From: Methylophilaceae bacterium LSUCC0665
GTDB taxonomy: Bacteria > Pseudomonadota > Gammaproteobacteria > Burkholderiales > Methylophilaceae
Assembly (NCBI GenBank): GCA_024919215.1
Contig: CP103437.1
Location: 744,001-808,000, forward strand
Length of the DNA: 64,000 nucleotides
Direction: 5' to 3'
Shown: piece by piece, positions 56,489 through 64,000 of the stretch
Layout of the letters: the number at the start of each line of letters is the position of its first letter
Position numbering within the stretch: position 1 is the first letter of the stretch
The notes under the pieces: model-generated
The model's database searches: none
What the model was told of the DNA's origin: nothing
The model's input: only the letters and a program-made list of their open reading frames with translations
Program-made: the position numbers and the translations under genes

Positions 56489-59400
56489 ATGCTAAAAACA
56501 ATTAATGCCGTTTTAAAATCTAAGAAAATAAATTATTTTTATTACGGCATTTGTTCATTAGTATCGATTATCATTTTATCGGTAACTATTGCATATCACT
56601 TTTTTCTATTACCCAATGTAGAGAACTACAAACAAAATATTGAAAGCTTTATCGCCAAGGAAACAGGCGGAGAGGTTTCAATTGATAAACTAAATATAGT
56701 ATGGAATATCACGAACCCATGGTTTCAGTTGCGAAATTTCACTATTACAGATAAAGATAATAATAAAACCATTCAATTGAATGCTATTGATTTTGAAATA
56801 TCGTGGCTCAGCATACTCAAATTTGAGCCAATCTTAAATCAAATTATTATTGGTGATCTTGATATTTTGGTTGAGAGAACTGTTAACAATAAATTAAAAA
56901 TTGCAGGAATTGAAATCATTGAATCATCTGAATCATCTCTTTCTGATTGGCTTCTTAATCAACATGAAGTTAGAATAATCAATGGAAAAATAACTTGGAG
57001 AGATAAATACAGAGCAGCAAGAGATTTAATTATTAGCGGTATAAACTTTACCTACTCAAGTCCCACATACCTTACCTACCTTGATCGTCATAAATTTAAT
57101 TTGAACGCACTAGTATCAGAGGGAACAAAAGATAGAATTTATGTAAACGGATTCTTTGATTTAGATTCAATTGATCGCATAGATCAAATTAAAACAAAGA
57201 TGAAAGTAAATATATCTCAAGCTTTTTTACCATCATTTAAACCTTGGATCGATTACCCCTTTGATGTTAAGCAAGGTTATGGTGACCTAAAACTTAACCT
57301 TGCATTTGTTAAGAATGAAATTCAAGAAATAAAAACATCTTTCAATATAGAGAATTACATCGGTAACTTTAATGATAATCAAGATAAGTACATCAATATT
57401 TCTGAGTTATCAGGTAATGCAATATTTGACAACAGTAATAATGAAAAAAAGATAGCGTCAACAAATTTAAATTTTAAAACAAACAATATTGATATCAAAA
57501 ACAGTGCATTTGAAATCAAATTCAAAGATAATTTAGCACAATCATTTAAATTAAAATTAAATCAACTGAATATTGATGCAGCTGAAATAATTATCAATCA
57601 AACTCCATTTTTTGAGGATTTAAAATCTTATCTTGATGACTTTAGCCCCACTGGTGATATTCAGAATCTGCAGTTATCATGGGGAAAAAATAAAGAATTA
57701 ATAGCCGCTGGATCTTTGATTAATTTTGGTATTAGCTCACACAATGAATTTCCAGGTTTTAACAATCTCTCGGCTAGCTTTGATATAAAAAATAATAGAG
57801 GTTTTATCGACATTGCAAGTAAAAATGTTACCATCAACCAACAGGATAAACTCAGAACAAATTTAATCTTTGATTCCCTTAATGGTTTAATTAAGCTTGA
57901 TGGGGATAATTATAAATTTACAAATTTGTTACTTAACAATAATGACTTAAATTTATTAACATCTGGAACAGTAAATCTAAAAAATTTAAACAAACCAAAT
58001 CTAGATCTAACTATCAATGTATCCATACCAGATATTTCTAAAATAAAAAAATATTATCCAAAAAATACAGATCCAGATTTACTTAATTGGCTTGATACAT
58101 CTCTGCTTGCAGGAAGTATTGAAAATTCAAAGATAACTATCAAGGGTCAGCTTGATAAGTTGTTTGACAAAAATACAAAATCAATTCTTCAAATCTCTGG
58201 CAGTTACAATAATGCAAACATTGAGTATGCTACAGGTTATCCTGAGATTGAGAAGGCAAATATATTATTTAACCTTGATTCTAATATTCTTAGATTATTG
58301 GCAAAAGATGGAACTGTGGCTGATCAAAATATTTCAACATTAGAAGTCATATCAGACTTATCTGAAACAGATTTAATGATCAATGCACATTGGATTACCA
58401 GCGGTGGAACCAATAATTTAATTCAGGCTATTAATAACTCGCCTTTATACGAAGATACAAAAGAATTTACGAATCAGCTGATTACGACAGGAGATGCTTC
58501 ACTTGATCTTAAAATTAATCTCCCAATTATGAATCCAGATGAAATTGACTTTGATGCAAAATATAAACTGAATGATATAAATATTCAAAATCCAAGAATA
58601 GGTCTTCCACAAATAAAAAAATTAAATGGCATCCTTTTCATTAAACCTAATTTTTATGAACTTAAAAATGCATCTGGATCAGTTTTTGAAATGCCGATAA
58701 ATGTCAGTGTTCTTGGTGAAAGCAATTTAACTAAAATTAATGCCACCGGAACAATTAATGAAAAATTTTTTATTGATAACCTAGGATCAGGTTGGATGAA
58801 TAAGGTCCAAGGGTCTGCAGAGTGGATTTTAAAATCAAATATTACTGAAGAATCTAATTCTTTGTCTTTAGAGACTGATTTAAAAGGAATAGAGATTAAT
58901 GGACCTCAGCCATTAAATAAAAAAAAGGACGAGGTAAAAGTATTATCTATTGTTAAAAAGCCAACCAAGAACAAATCAACAAATTATATTATTAGGCTGG
59001 ACAACGATGTCAACGGAAAAGTTTACATGAGCAATAATGGTTGGTCTGGTCAGATTAATATCCTATCCAATGAAGAGTTCCAAGACAGGAATGGGTTATC
59101 ATTTTTTGCAAACTTCAAAGATGTTGATCTTGATGATTTTTCATCACTAATCAACTTAAAATCAGACAATAAGCAAGAAAAATTTAGGTTTGGCAAATCA
59201 AAAATAAATTTTGAAAAATTAGCTGTAAACGGTTTCAATCTTCATCGATTAGAAACAGTTGTCTTTCCATCCAATAACAGTCTGAAAGTATCCTTATATT
59301 CAAACGAAATTAAAGGAAATGCATTATGGGATAACAACGAAAGAAAGCTTACAGGAAGATTTAATAAATTTATCATTTCAAAAGATAAACAAATAGGTAA

Positions 59401-60331
59401 ATTAAATGATGAAGATAATTTACCAACTACAACACAACCACTATCCATTGATTTGATGATTGATGAAGTGATCCTCAATGAAAAAAGTATGGGCAAATTC
59501 GATATCCAGGCATCAAATATAAATAATCAAATTTGGAAAATAGAAAATTTCACTGTCACCAACCCTCATCATGAATTTAAAGCAGACGGAGAATGGCAAG
59601 CAAAAGAAATTGGTACACAGACCAAAATGGACTTCAAATGGAAGGTGGGTGACTTAGAAAAAACTTTAGAACAACTTGGGTATCCCAATCTGGTCAAAAA
59701 AGGAAATGCGAGATTTAATGGGATTGCTAATTGGGAAGGAAGCCCCTTTGATTTTTCTTCAGATCTAATCAATGGCAATTTTTCTATGGATATCCAAAAA
59801 GGAGAAATACTCGAGGCTGAACCTGGTATTGGCAGATTATTCGGATTGCTGACATTACAAAATTTACCCAAAAGATTAAGCTTAGACTTTAGTGACTTAT
59901 TTTCTAAGGGCTTTATATTTGACTCAATAAATGCTGGGGTCCGAATTAATTCTGGTGTACTGAGCTCAAATAATTTTAAAATGATCGGTCCGGCTGCGGA
60001 AGTATTAATGGATGGTGAAGTTGATATTATCGAAGAAACACAAAATCTTCATGTTACTGTTAAGCCATTTGTGAGTGATTCGCTGTCTCTTGCCGCACTA
60101 GCTGGAGGGCCTCTTGTAGGTGCTGCTGCATTTATTGCGCAAAAGATACTTAAAGATCCATTAAATAAAGTAATGACCGATGAATATCAAATCATAGGAA
60201 CATGGGATGATCCAATTGAGATAGATAAGCCAAAATCAGAAGAATTATCTGAACTGGTGGATGAAGAGGTTATCCGACCTTCTGAAAGTATTTTACAAAA
60301 ACTAAATATATTTAAAAATAAAAATGAATAA
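56489..60331 (+). CDS. yhdP: YhdP-family AsmA-like protein
   Basis: A 1280-residue protein with one N-terminal membrane helix (about 16-40) and a very long periplasmic region rich in beta-strand repeats, ending in an AsmA-like C-terminal domain (from about 1075, GIANWEGSPFDFSSDLINGNF; then LEAEPGIGRLFGLLTLQNLPKR in segments such as EAEPGIGRLFGLLTLQ). YhdP, TamB and YdbH carry phospholipids to the outer membrane in E. coli. It is normal in length. The start follows acs by nine bases, and it overlaps tldD by eight bases. The yhdP-tldD pairing is common in proteobacteria. Confidence 0.92.
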   Translation: MLKTINAVLKSKKINYFYYGICSLVSIIILSVTIAYHFFLLPNVENYKQNIESFIAKETGGEVSIDKLNIVWNITNPWFQLRNFTITDKDNNKTIQLNAIDFEISWLSILKFEPILNQIIIGDLDILVERTVNNKLKIAGIEIIESSESSLSDWLLNQHEVRIINGKITWRDKYRAARDLIISGINFTYSSPTYLTYLDRHKFNLNALVSEGTKDRIYVNGFFDLDSIDRIDQIKTKMKVNISQAFLPSFKPWIDYPFDVKQGYGDLKLNLAFVKNEIQEIKTSFNIENYIGNFNDNQDKYINISELSGNAIFDNSNNEKKIASTNLNFKTNNIDIKNSAFEIKFKDNLAQSFKLKLNQLNIDAAEIIINQTPFFEDLKSYLDDFSPTGDIQNLQLSWGKNKELIAAGSLINFGISSHNEFPGFNNLSASFDIKNNRGFIDIASKNVTINQQDKLRTNLIFDSLNGLIKLDGDNYKFTNLLLNNNDLNLLTSGTVNLKNLNKPNLDLTINVSIPDISKIKKYYPKNTDPDLLNWLDTSLLAGSIENSKITIKGQLDKLFDKNTKSILQISGSYNNANIEYATGYPEIEKANILFNLDSNILRLLAKDGTVADQNISTLEVISDLSETDLMINAHWITSGGTNNLIQAINNSPLYEDTKEFTNQLITTGDASLDLKINLPIMNPDEIDFDAKYKLNDINIQNPRIGLPQIKKLNGILFIKPNFYELKNASGSVFEMPINVSVLGESNLTKINATGTINEKFFIDNLGSGWMNKVQGSAEWILKSNITEESNSLSLETDLKGIEINGPQPLNKKKDEVKVLSIVKKPTKNKSTNYIIRLDNDVNGKVYMSNNGWSGQINILSNEEFQDRNGLSFFANFKDVDLDDFSSLINLKSDNKQEKFRFGKSKINFEKLAVNGFNLHRLETVVFPSNNSLKVSLYSNEIKGNALWDNNERKLTGRFNKFIISKDKQIGKLNDEDNLPTTTQPLSIDLMIDEVILNEKSMGKFDIQASNINNQIWKIENFTVTNPHHEFKADGEWQAKEIGTQTKMDFKWKVGDLEKTLEQLGYPNLVKKGNARFNGIANWEGSPFDFSSDLINGNFSMDIQKGEILEAEPGIGRLFGLLTLQNLPKRLSLDFSDLFSKGFIFDSINAGVRINSGVLSSNNFKMIGPAAEVLMDGEVDIIEETQNLHVTVKPFVSDSLSLAALAGGPLVGAAAFIAQKILKDPLNKVMTDEYQIIGTWDDPIEIDKPKSEELSELVDEEVIRPSESILQKLNIFKNKNE

Positions 60332-61757
60332 CGAAATAGATAATCTGATATTAAACCCAGCAGAACTTGATAACCAAAAAATACAAAAAGTGATTAATAA
60401 TTTAAATCATAAAAATATCGATTACAGCGACTTGTATTTTCAATACTCTAAAAATGAGTTCTTTGCTATTGAGGATGGTGCAGTAAAAAATGCTTCATTT
60501 AATATTGATAATGGTTGTGGCGTTAGGGCTGTCTCCGGTGATAAAACTGCCTATGCATATACTGACGAAGTTAATTTTCAAACGCTAACCCAATCCTGTG
60601 AAATCATAAATGCACTTAGATCTCAGGGTCAGAATAAGACAGTTCCACAAGTTAGCTCAAATAAACCGCGACAACTTTACCAAAGTATTGATCCAATAAT
60701 CAATACAGGCGAGAAAAAAATTGAAATTTTAAAAAAACTGGAAAGCTTAGCTTTTTCTCGAGATAAAAGAATTATCAAAGTTAGTGCTTCACTTGCGGCT
60801 GAATATGATGCAATTTTAATTGTAAATAAATTCTCCGATATGAAAACTGATATTCGCCCTCTTGTTCGATTATCACTAAGTATCATTATTGAAGACAAAA
60901 ACAGAAGGGAGGTTGGAACAGCTGGAGGTGGCGGAAGATTTAGTATTGATTATTTTACTGATGAAGTTCTTAACCTATATATTGATGAAGCATATCATCA
61001 AGCCGCAACCAACCTTGAAGCAATCCCGTCTCCTGCGGGAATGATGCCTGTAGTTCTAGGTCCAGGTTGGCCAGGTATTTTACTTCATGAGGCTATTGGA
61101 CATGGCTTAGAGGGAGACTTCAATCGGAAAGGGACCTCAGCTTTTTCTAAACTGATGGGAAAACAGGTGGCTCATAGTGACATCACTATTGTTGATGATG
61201 GAACAATTCAAGACAGACGTGGCTCATTAAATATTGATGATGAAGGCAACCCTACACAGCGGACTGTTTTAATTGAAAATGGTATTCTAAAAAATTACCT
61301 GCAAGATACTTTAAATGCAAAACTTATGAATATGCAAATTACTGGAAATGGTCGAAGAGAGTCTTATGCTCATATTCCAATGCCCAGAATGACTAATACC
61401 ATTATGACGAATGGAAAACATAACCCGGATGAAATAATTAAATCAGTAAAAAAAGGAATCTATGCTCCTAATTTTGGCGGTGGTCAGGTTGATATCACCA
61501 GTGGTAAATTTGTCTTCTCCTCCTCTCTTGCATGGTTAATTGAAGATGGAAAAATTACCCGACCAATTAAGGGCGCTTCCATTGTTGGGAATGGACCAGA
61601 TATCCTTAAAAAAGTCTCAATGGTTGGAAATGATTCTTCATTAGATACGGGTGTTGGAACATGCGGAAAAGATGGTCAAAGTGTTCCTGTTGGGGTTGGG
61701 CAACCAACTTTAAAGATTGATGAGATACTTGTTGGTGGCTCTGATACTCAGGGTTAA
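60324..61757 (+). CDS. tldD: Metalloprotease TldD
   Basis: A 477-residue zinc metalloprotease subunit that works with TldE/PmbA to degrade or trim peptides, such as microcin B17 precursor in E. coli. The HExxxH motif is H255-EAIG-H260 (LLHEAIGHGLEGD). GRRESYAHIPMPRMTNT is the second signature. The partner is not in this window. TldD/TldE-type proteases have been considered for peptide trimming in RiPP pathways such as PQQ; any link here is speculation. A strong terminator starts within its last codons. Confidence 0.95.
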   Translation: MNNEIDNLILNPAELDNQKIQKVINNLNHKNIDYSDLYFQYSKNEFFAIEDGAVKNASFNIDNGCGVRAVSGDKTAYAYTDEVNFQTLTQSCEIINALRSQGQNKTVPQVSSNKPRQLYQSIDPIINTGEKKIEILKKLESLAFSRDKRIIKVSASLAAEYDAILIVNKFSDMKTDIRPLVRLSLSIIIEDKNRREVGTAGGGGRFSIDYFTDEVLNLYIDEAYHQAATNLEAIPSPAGMMPVVLGPGWPGILLHEAIGHGLEGDFNRKGTSAFSKLMGKQVAHSDITIVDDGTIQDRRGSLNIDDEGNPTQRTVLIENGILKNYLQDTLNAKLMNMQITGNGRRESYAHIPMPRMTNTIMTNGKHNPDEIIKSVKKGIYAPNFGGGQVDITSGKFVFSSSLAWLIEDGKITRPIKGASIVGNGPDILKKVSMVGNDSSLDTGVGTCGKDGQSVPVGVGQPTLKIDEILVGGSDTQG

Positions 61758-61780
61758 TTTATTTATTAACCCTGTTTTTA
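61749..61780 (+). terminator. Terminator at the converging ends of tldD and efp
   Basis: CAGGGTTAA (61749-61757), loop TTTATTTA, TTAACCCTG (61766-61774), then five T. The tldD stop is the end of the left arm and the efp stop lies in the loop. The T tract is on the plus strand, so it terminates tldD; the reverse side has none. Confidence 0.85.
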
Positions 61781-62322
61781 TATTCAAGTGTTCTAGTATC
61801 AATCTCTATCATATCACCAGTATTGCAAAATAAAGGTACCATCAGTTCAAAGCCAGTATTGATAGTAGCTGTTTTCATGACCTTACCGGAAGATGTGTCT
61901 CCCTTGACAGCAGGTTCAGTATAAGTGATTTCTCGAGTAACTGCATTTGGTAACTCAACTGAAATTGCTTTTCCTTCATAGAAAACAACCTCACATGACA
62001 TACCATCCTCTAAAAATTTTAAAGCATCTTCCATGCTGTCTGGACCTACTTCATACTGATTGTATTCTTCATCCATAAATACATAAGCTGGATCAGCAAA
62101 GTAAGAATAGGTAACTTCCTTTTTCTCTAAAATAACTACATCAAATTTATCAGATGCATTAAAAACTGATTCGTTAGCAGATTCGTTGAGTAAGTTCTTT
62201 AATTTCATTTTTACTACCGCTGCATTTCGTCCAGATTTGTTGTATTCACATTTCAATGCAACCATTGGATTTCCATCCACCATAATAACGTTCCCTGGTC
62301 TAACTTCCTGTGCTGTTTTCAT
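61759..62322 (-). CDS. efp: Elongation factor P (Arg32 type)
   Basis: A 187-residue EF-P that relieves ribosome stalling at polyproline. Three beta-barrel domains; the tip of domain I reads [10 protein letters not shown] with arginine at position 32. Arg32 is the residue rhamnosylated by EarP, in contrast to Lys34 used by EpmA. EarP is encoded just upstream, so modification and substrate match. It has AAGGA ahead of its ATG and an own -10 in the short gap. Confidence 0.97.
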   Translation of the reverse strand: MKTAQEVRPGNVIMVDGNPMVALKCEYNKSGRNAAVVKMKLKNLLNESANESVFNASDKFDVVILEKKEVTYSYFADPAYVFMDEEYNQYEVGPDSMEDALKFLEDGMSCEVVFYEGKAISVELPNAVTREITYTEPAVKGDTSSGKVMKTATINTGFELMVPLFCNTGDMIEIDTRTLEYKNRVNK

Positions 62323-62348
62323 ACCTATCCTTGAAAAAAATTTTGTTG

Positions 62349-62354
62349 ATTATA
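62349..62354 (-). promoter_or_regulatory. -10 element of efp
   Basis: An exact TATAAT on the minus strand inside the 37-base gap between earP and efp, 26 bases before the efp ATG. It could allow efp to be made in excess of earP. The -35 is poor. Confidence 0.45.
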
Positions 62355-62359
62355 CTAAA

Positions 62360-63328
62360 TTATTTAATAAATAATGAATAAATTTGACCAATCCCAGTTC
62401 CTCTTTTTATAAATTTATCCCTTGCTTCTAAATAAAAATATTTCAGATTTTCAATATTTCCTAATAAATATTGCCAGTGTTCTAAATTTAGACCTTGATT
62501 ACTCCACAATAGAAAAATTTCTCTTAACTGTGGTGGCAAGGAAGTAAAGTAATGATCAAGAAAAGCATTTAATTTTTCTATATGAAGATTATTATCTTGA
62601 ATGTAAGGTTGCCAAATAAAAGGCGAGCCAGCCAAAATAGTACGGATCAAGCTGTCCTCGCCACGTACAAAGTTTATTAAACTAGCAGATAAAGCTATAT
62701 CAAAATCATTAAAGCTCAATAAGTTATTAGCTCTGTTCTTGTTTTTATCAAATCGATCATGCAGTAAACAATCAATTTGCGGAAAATTAGTATTTAAAAC
62801 TTTAATTGAAGCATCAATGTTCTCATTAAAATAGCAAAAAAAGTTGATTTGAATTCTATCTTTTCTCTTTTTATTACAAATCAAGCCCATATCATTTAAT
62901 GAAAATACTGGAACACCTGAATTTTCGCTAACACCTGGAATATAAAATATTTTTTTATATTTTTTATTAATTGACTCTTTGAGGTGATAGTTATCAACCC
63001 ATTGTTCAGCTGAAAAATACTCATAATTGATTAATAAATTTTTATGCGAGAGTTCAGCTTCATAACATGCCGGTAACTGTGTATCGAAAATAGTAACAAC
63101 ATTTGTATTTGGTATAAAGTTGTTATCCATCTTATCAATATCAAAGATATTAATATTCTCATTAAATAAATTTTTCTCTAATATTTGTTGTGAAAGCTTA
63201 TTAATGGTAAGAAATACATTACTAGAAACGCCATGTTCAATATAAAGACCTTTAGCAAGCCTTAATGGAATTGAAATATCTCCATAGTTATCAATAAACC
63301 TTGAAAATATATCTACTGAGAATGTCAT
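62360..63328 (-). CDS. earP: EF-P arginine-32 rhamnosyltransferase EarP
   Basis: A 322-residue inverting GT-B glycosyltransferase that moves rhamnose from dTDP-beta-L-rhamnose to Arg32 of EF-P. Family features are the N-terminal DIFSRFIDNYGDISIPLRLAK stretch (conserved core DNYGD), NYEYFSAEQWV, and the C-terminal nucleotide-sugar region FVRGEDSLIRTILAGSPFIWQPY in outline, with RGEDS and FIWQ as key parts. Slightly short compared with Pseudomonas or Neisseria enzymes. It overlaps greB by four bases. Confidence 0.92.
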   Translation of the reverse strand: MTFSVDIFSRFIDNYGDISIPLRLAKGLYIEHGVSSNVFLTINKLSQQILEKNLFNENINIFDIDKMDNNFIPNTNVVTIFDTQLPACYEAELSHKNLLINYEYFSAEQWVDNYHLKESINKKYKKIFYIPGVSENSGVPVFSLNDMGLICNKKRKDRIQINFFCYFNENIDASIKVLNTNFPQIDCLLHDRFDKNKNRANNLLSFNDFDIALSASLINFVRGEDSLIRTILAGSPFIWQPYIQDNNLHIEKLNAFLDHYFTSLPPQLREIFLLWSNQGLNLEHWQYLLGNIENLKYFYLEARDKFIKRGTGIGQIYSLFIK

Positions 63329-63807
63329 CGATAAACAATAGTGATAATTTCTATCTCTATTTGTCCGGATGGGCTTTCAAAAGAAATAATGTCTCCAACT
63401 TGCTTGCCCAGAATAGCTTTAGAAAGTGGAGATAACCAACTTATCTTATTTTCTTTAGGGTCCACTTCAGGAACACCAACAATCTGAATCATGTTAATCT
63501 GACTCGTGTGTAAATTTTCATACTCAACTGATGCTCCAAAAAAAATCTTGTCCTTATTTTCTTGCTCAAGCGGATCAATAATCTTTGAGTCTTCTATAGC
63601 GGTAAGTAAATATTTTACTCGGGAATCAATTTGTCTTAACCTCTTCTTACCATAGATGTAATCGCCATTTTCAGATCGATCTCCATTGCTGGCTGCCCAT
63701 GACACATCTTTCACAACCCTGGGTCGATCGACTTTTAAGAGATAATTTAACTCTTCCCTCAAATGCAAAAAACCATTTTTTGTCAGATAAGATGATTGCT
63801 CGCTCAT
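63325..63807 (-). CDS. greB: Transcription elongation factor GreB
   Basis: A 160-residue Gre factor that enters the RNA polymerase secondary channel and stimulates cleavage of backtracked RNA. The N-terminal coiled coil carries the acidic tip (SWAASNGDRSENGDYIYGK), and the C-terminal domain includes ISWLSPLSKAILGKQVGD. The GDRSENGDY loop and KKRLRQIDSRVKYL favour GreB over GreA. It is first in greB-earP-efp. A TATAGT (63819-63824) sits only 12 bases before the ATG, so the leader would be very short. Confidence 0.93.
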   Translation of the reverse strand: MSEQSSYLTKNGFLHLREELNYLLKVDRPRVVKDVSWAASNGDRSENGDYIYGKKRLRQIDSRVKYLLTAIEDSKIIDPLEQENKDKIFFGASVEYENLHTSQINMIQIVGVPEVDPKENKISWLSPLSKAILGKQVGDIISFESPSGQIEIEIITIVYR

Positions 63808-63834
63808 AATATTGTTTTACTATAAAATTCAAAT

Positions 63835-64000
63835 GTGAAAGATAACATAATTACAATTTGTAAAAATGACATTTACTTTAAAAGATTCATCCATTTAAAT
63901 AAATCCATCCACTTTAACACCTTCACCCTTTTTGAATTTATTTCAAATGAATTAAGTAATTATTATCTTTCTTCCAATAAAGTTAGTAAAAAAATAATTA
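63835..64000 (+). CDS. Possible 5' end of an unidentified gene running off the window
   Basis: A frame opens at GTG (63835) and stays open for 55 codons to the window edge, divergent from greB. The partial product is basic and rich in Asn, Ile and Phe. There is no clear ribosome binding site, and an AT-rich sequence can produce such a frame by chance. I do not recognise a family. Confidence 0.25.
   Translation, partial: MKDNIITICKNDIYFKRFIHLNKSIHFNTFTLFEFISNELSNYYLSSNKVSKKII

Noticed and set aside
59569-59871. A 100-codon minus-strand frame
   Set aside because: Shadow of the conserved C-terminal part of the YhdP protein.
1-64000. CRISPR arrays, insertion sequences, prophage or integrated elements
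   Set aside because: No spaced direct repeats, transposase, integrase or phage genes seen; the single tRNA has no adjacent integrase or repeated 3' end. Base composition looks even by eye.

Overview
The window reads as a compact, AT-rich chromosome segment of a streamlined betaproteobacterial methylotroph, most like the Methylophilaceae (the OM43 or Methylopumilus type). The placement is inferred from gene content and order, not from a search. It rests on PQQ synthesis genes (pqqB-C-D-E), formate-tetrahydrofolate ligase, a sensor kinase resembling MoxY of methanol-oxidation regulation, EarP with an Arg32-type EF-P, and the betaproteobacterial gene order asd-fimV-truA-trpFBA-accD-folC-dedD-cvpA-purF-metZ. 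There are no insertion sequences, prophage, CRISPR arrays or other mobile DNA, and no gene-free stretch longer than about 165 bases.

Layout. 1-4.6 kb: an aminotransferase entering from the left edge, a complete tRNA-Asn unit with promoter and terminator, a cation/proton antiporter, and malate:quinone oxidoreductase. 3.8-8.1 kb (minus): galU, hpt, rnr, rlmB. 8.2-13.4 kb (minus): a CysB-like regulator, formate-THF ligase (fhs), a YigZ-family protein, rmuC, moaD and moaE. 13.4-19.7 kb (plus): a sulfur assimilation operon (TauE-type exporter, cysI, DUF934, cysH of APS-reductase type, cysD, cysN, fdxA), divergent from the CysB-like gene. 19.7-24.1 kb (minus): pqqB-C-D-E and a Bcr/CflA transporter; no pqqA is found next to them. 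24.2-31.0 kb (minus): gyrA-serC-pheA-hisC-aroG. 31.1-32.4 kb: metZ behind a strong promoter and a SAM-II-class riboswitch. 32.4-50.4 kb (minus): nineteen genes, argD to purF, with no gap longer than 4 bases. 50.5-51.1 kb: a PuuD-like membrane protein and an upstream 30-residue membrane peptide. 51.2-54.4 kb: a DMT transporter and a two-component system. 54.5-61.8 kb (plus): acs, a YhdP/AsmA-like giant, tldD. 61.8-63.8 kb (minus): greB-earP-efp.

How it works together. Most of the window is core biosynthesis: Arg, Leu, Trp, Phe, His, Ser, Met and Cys, folate, purines and fatty acids. One-carbon functions sit around it: Fhs activates formate, PQQ serves alcohol dehydrogenases, Moco serves enzymes such as formate dehydrogenase, and the two-component pair may sense methanol-related signals. 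Sulfate is handled as sulfate to APS to sulfite to sulfide, with no APS kinase gene in the locus, and sulfide or related sulfur then enters methionine through MetZ. The clearest RNA-level control is the SAM-II-like element before metZ. The most original small items are that riboswitch, the 30-residue peptide, the missing pqqA, and hairpins that span converging stop codons.
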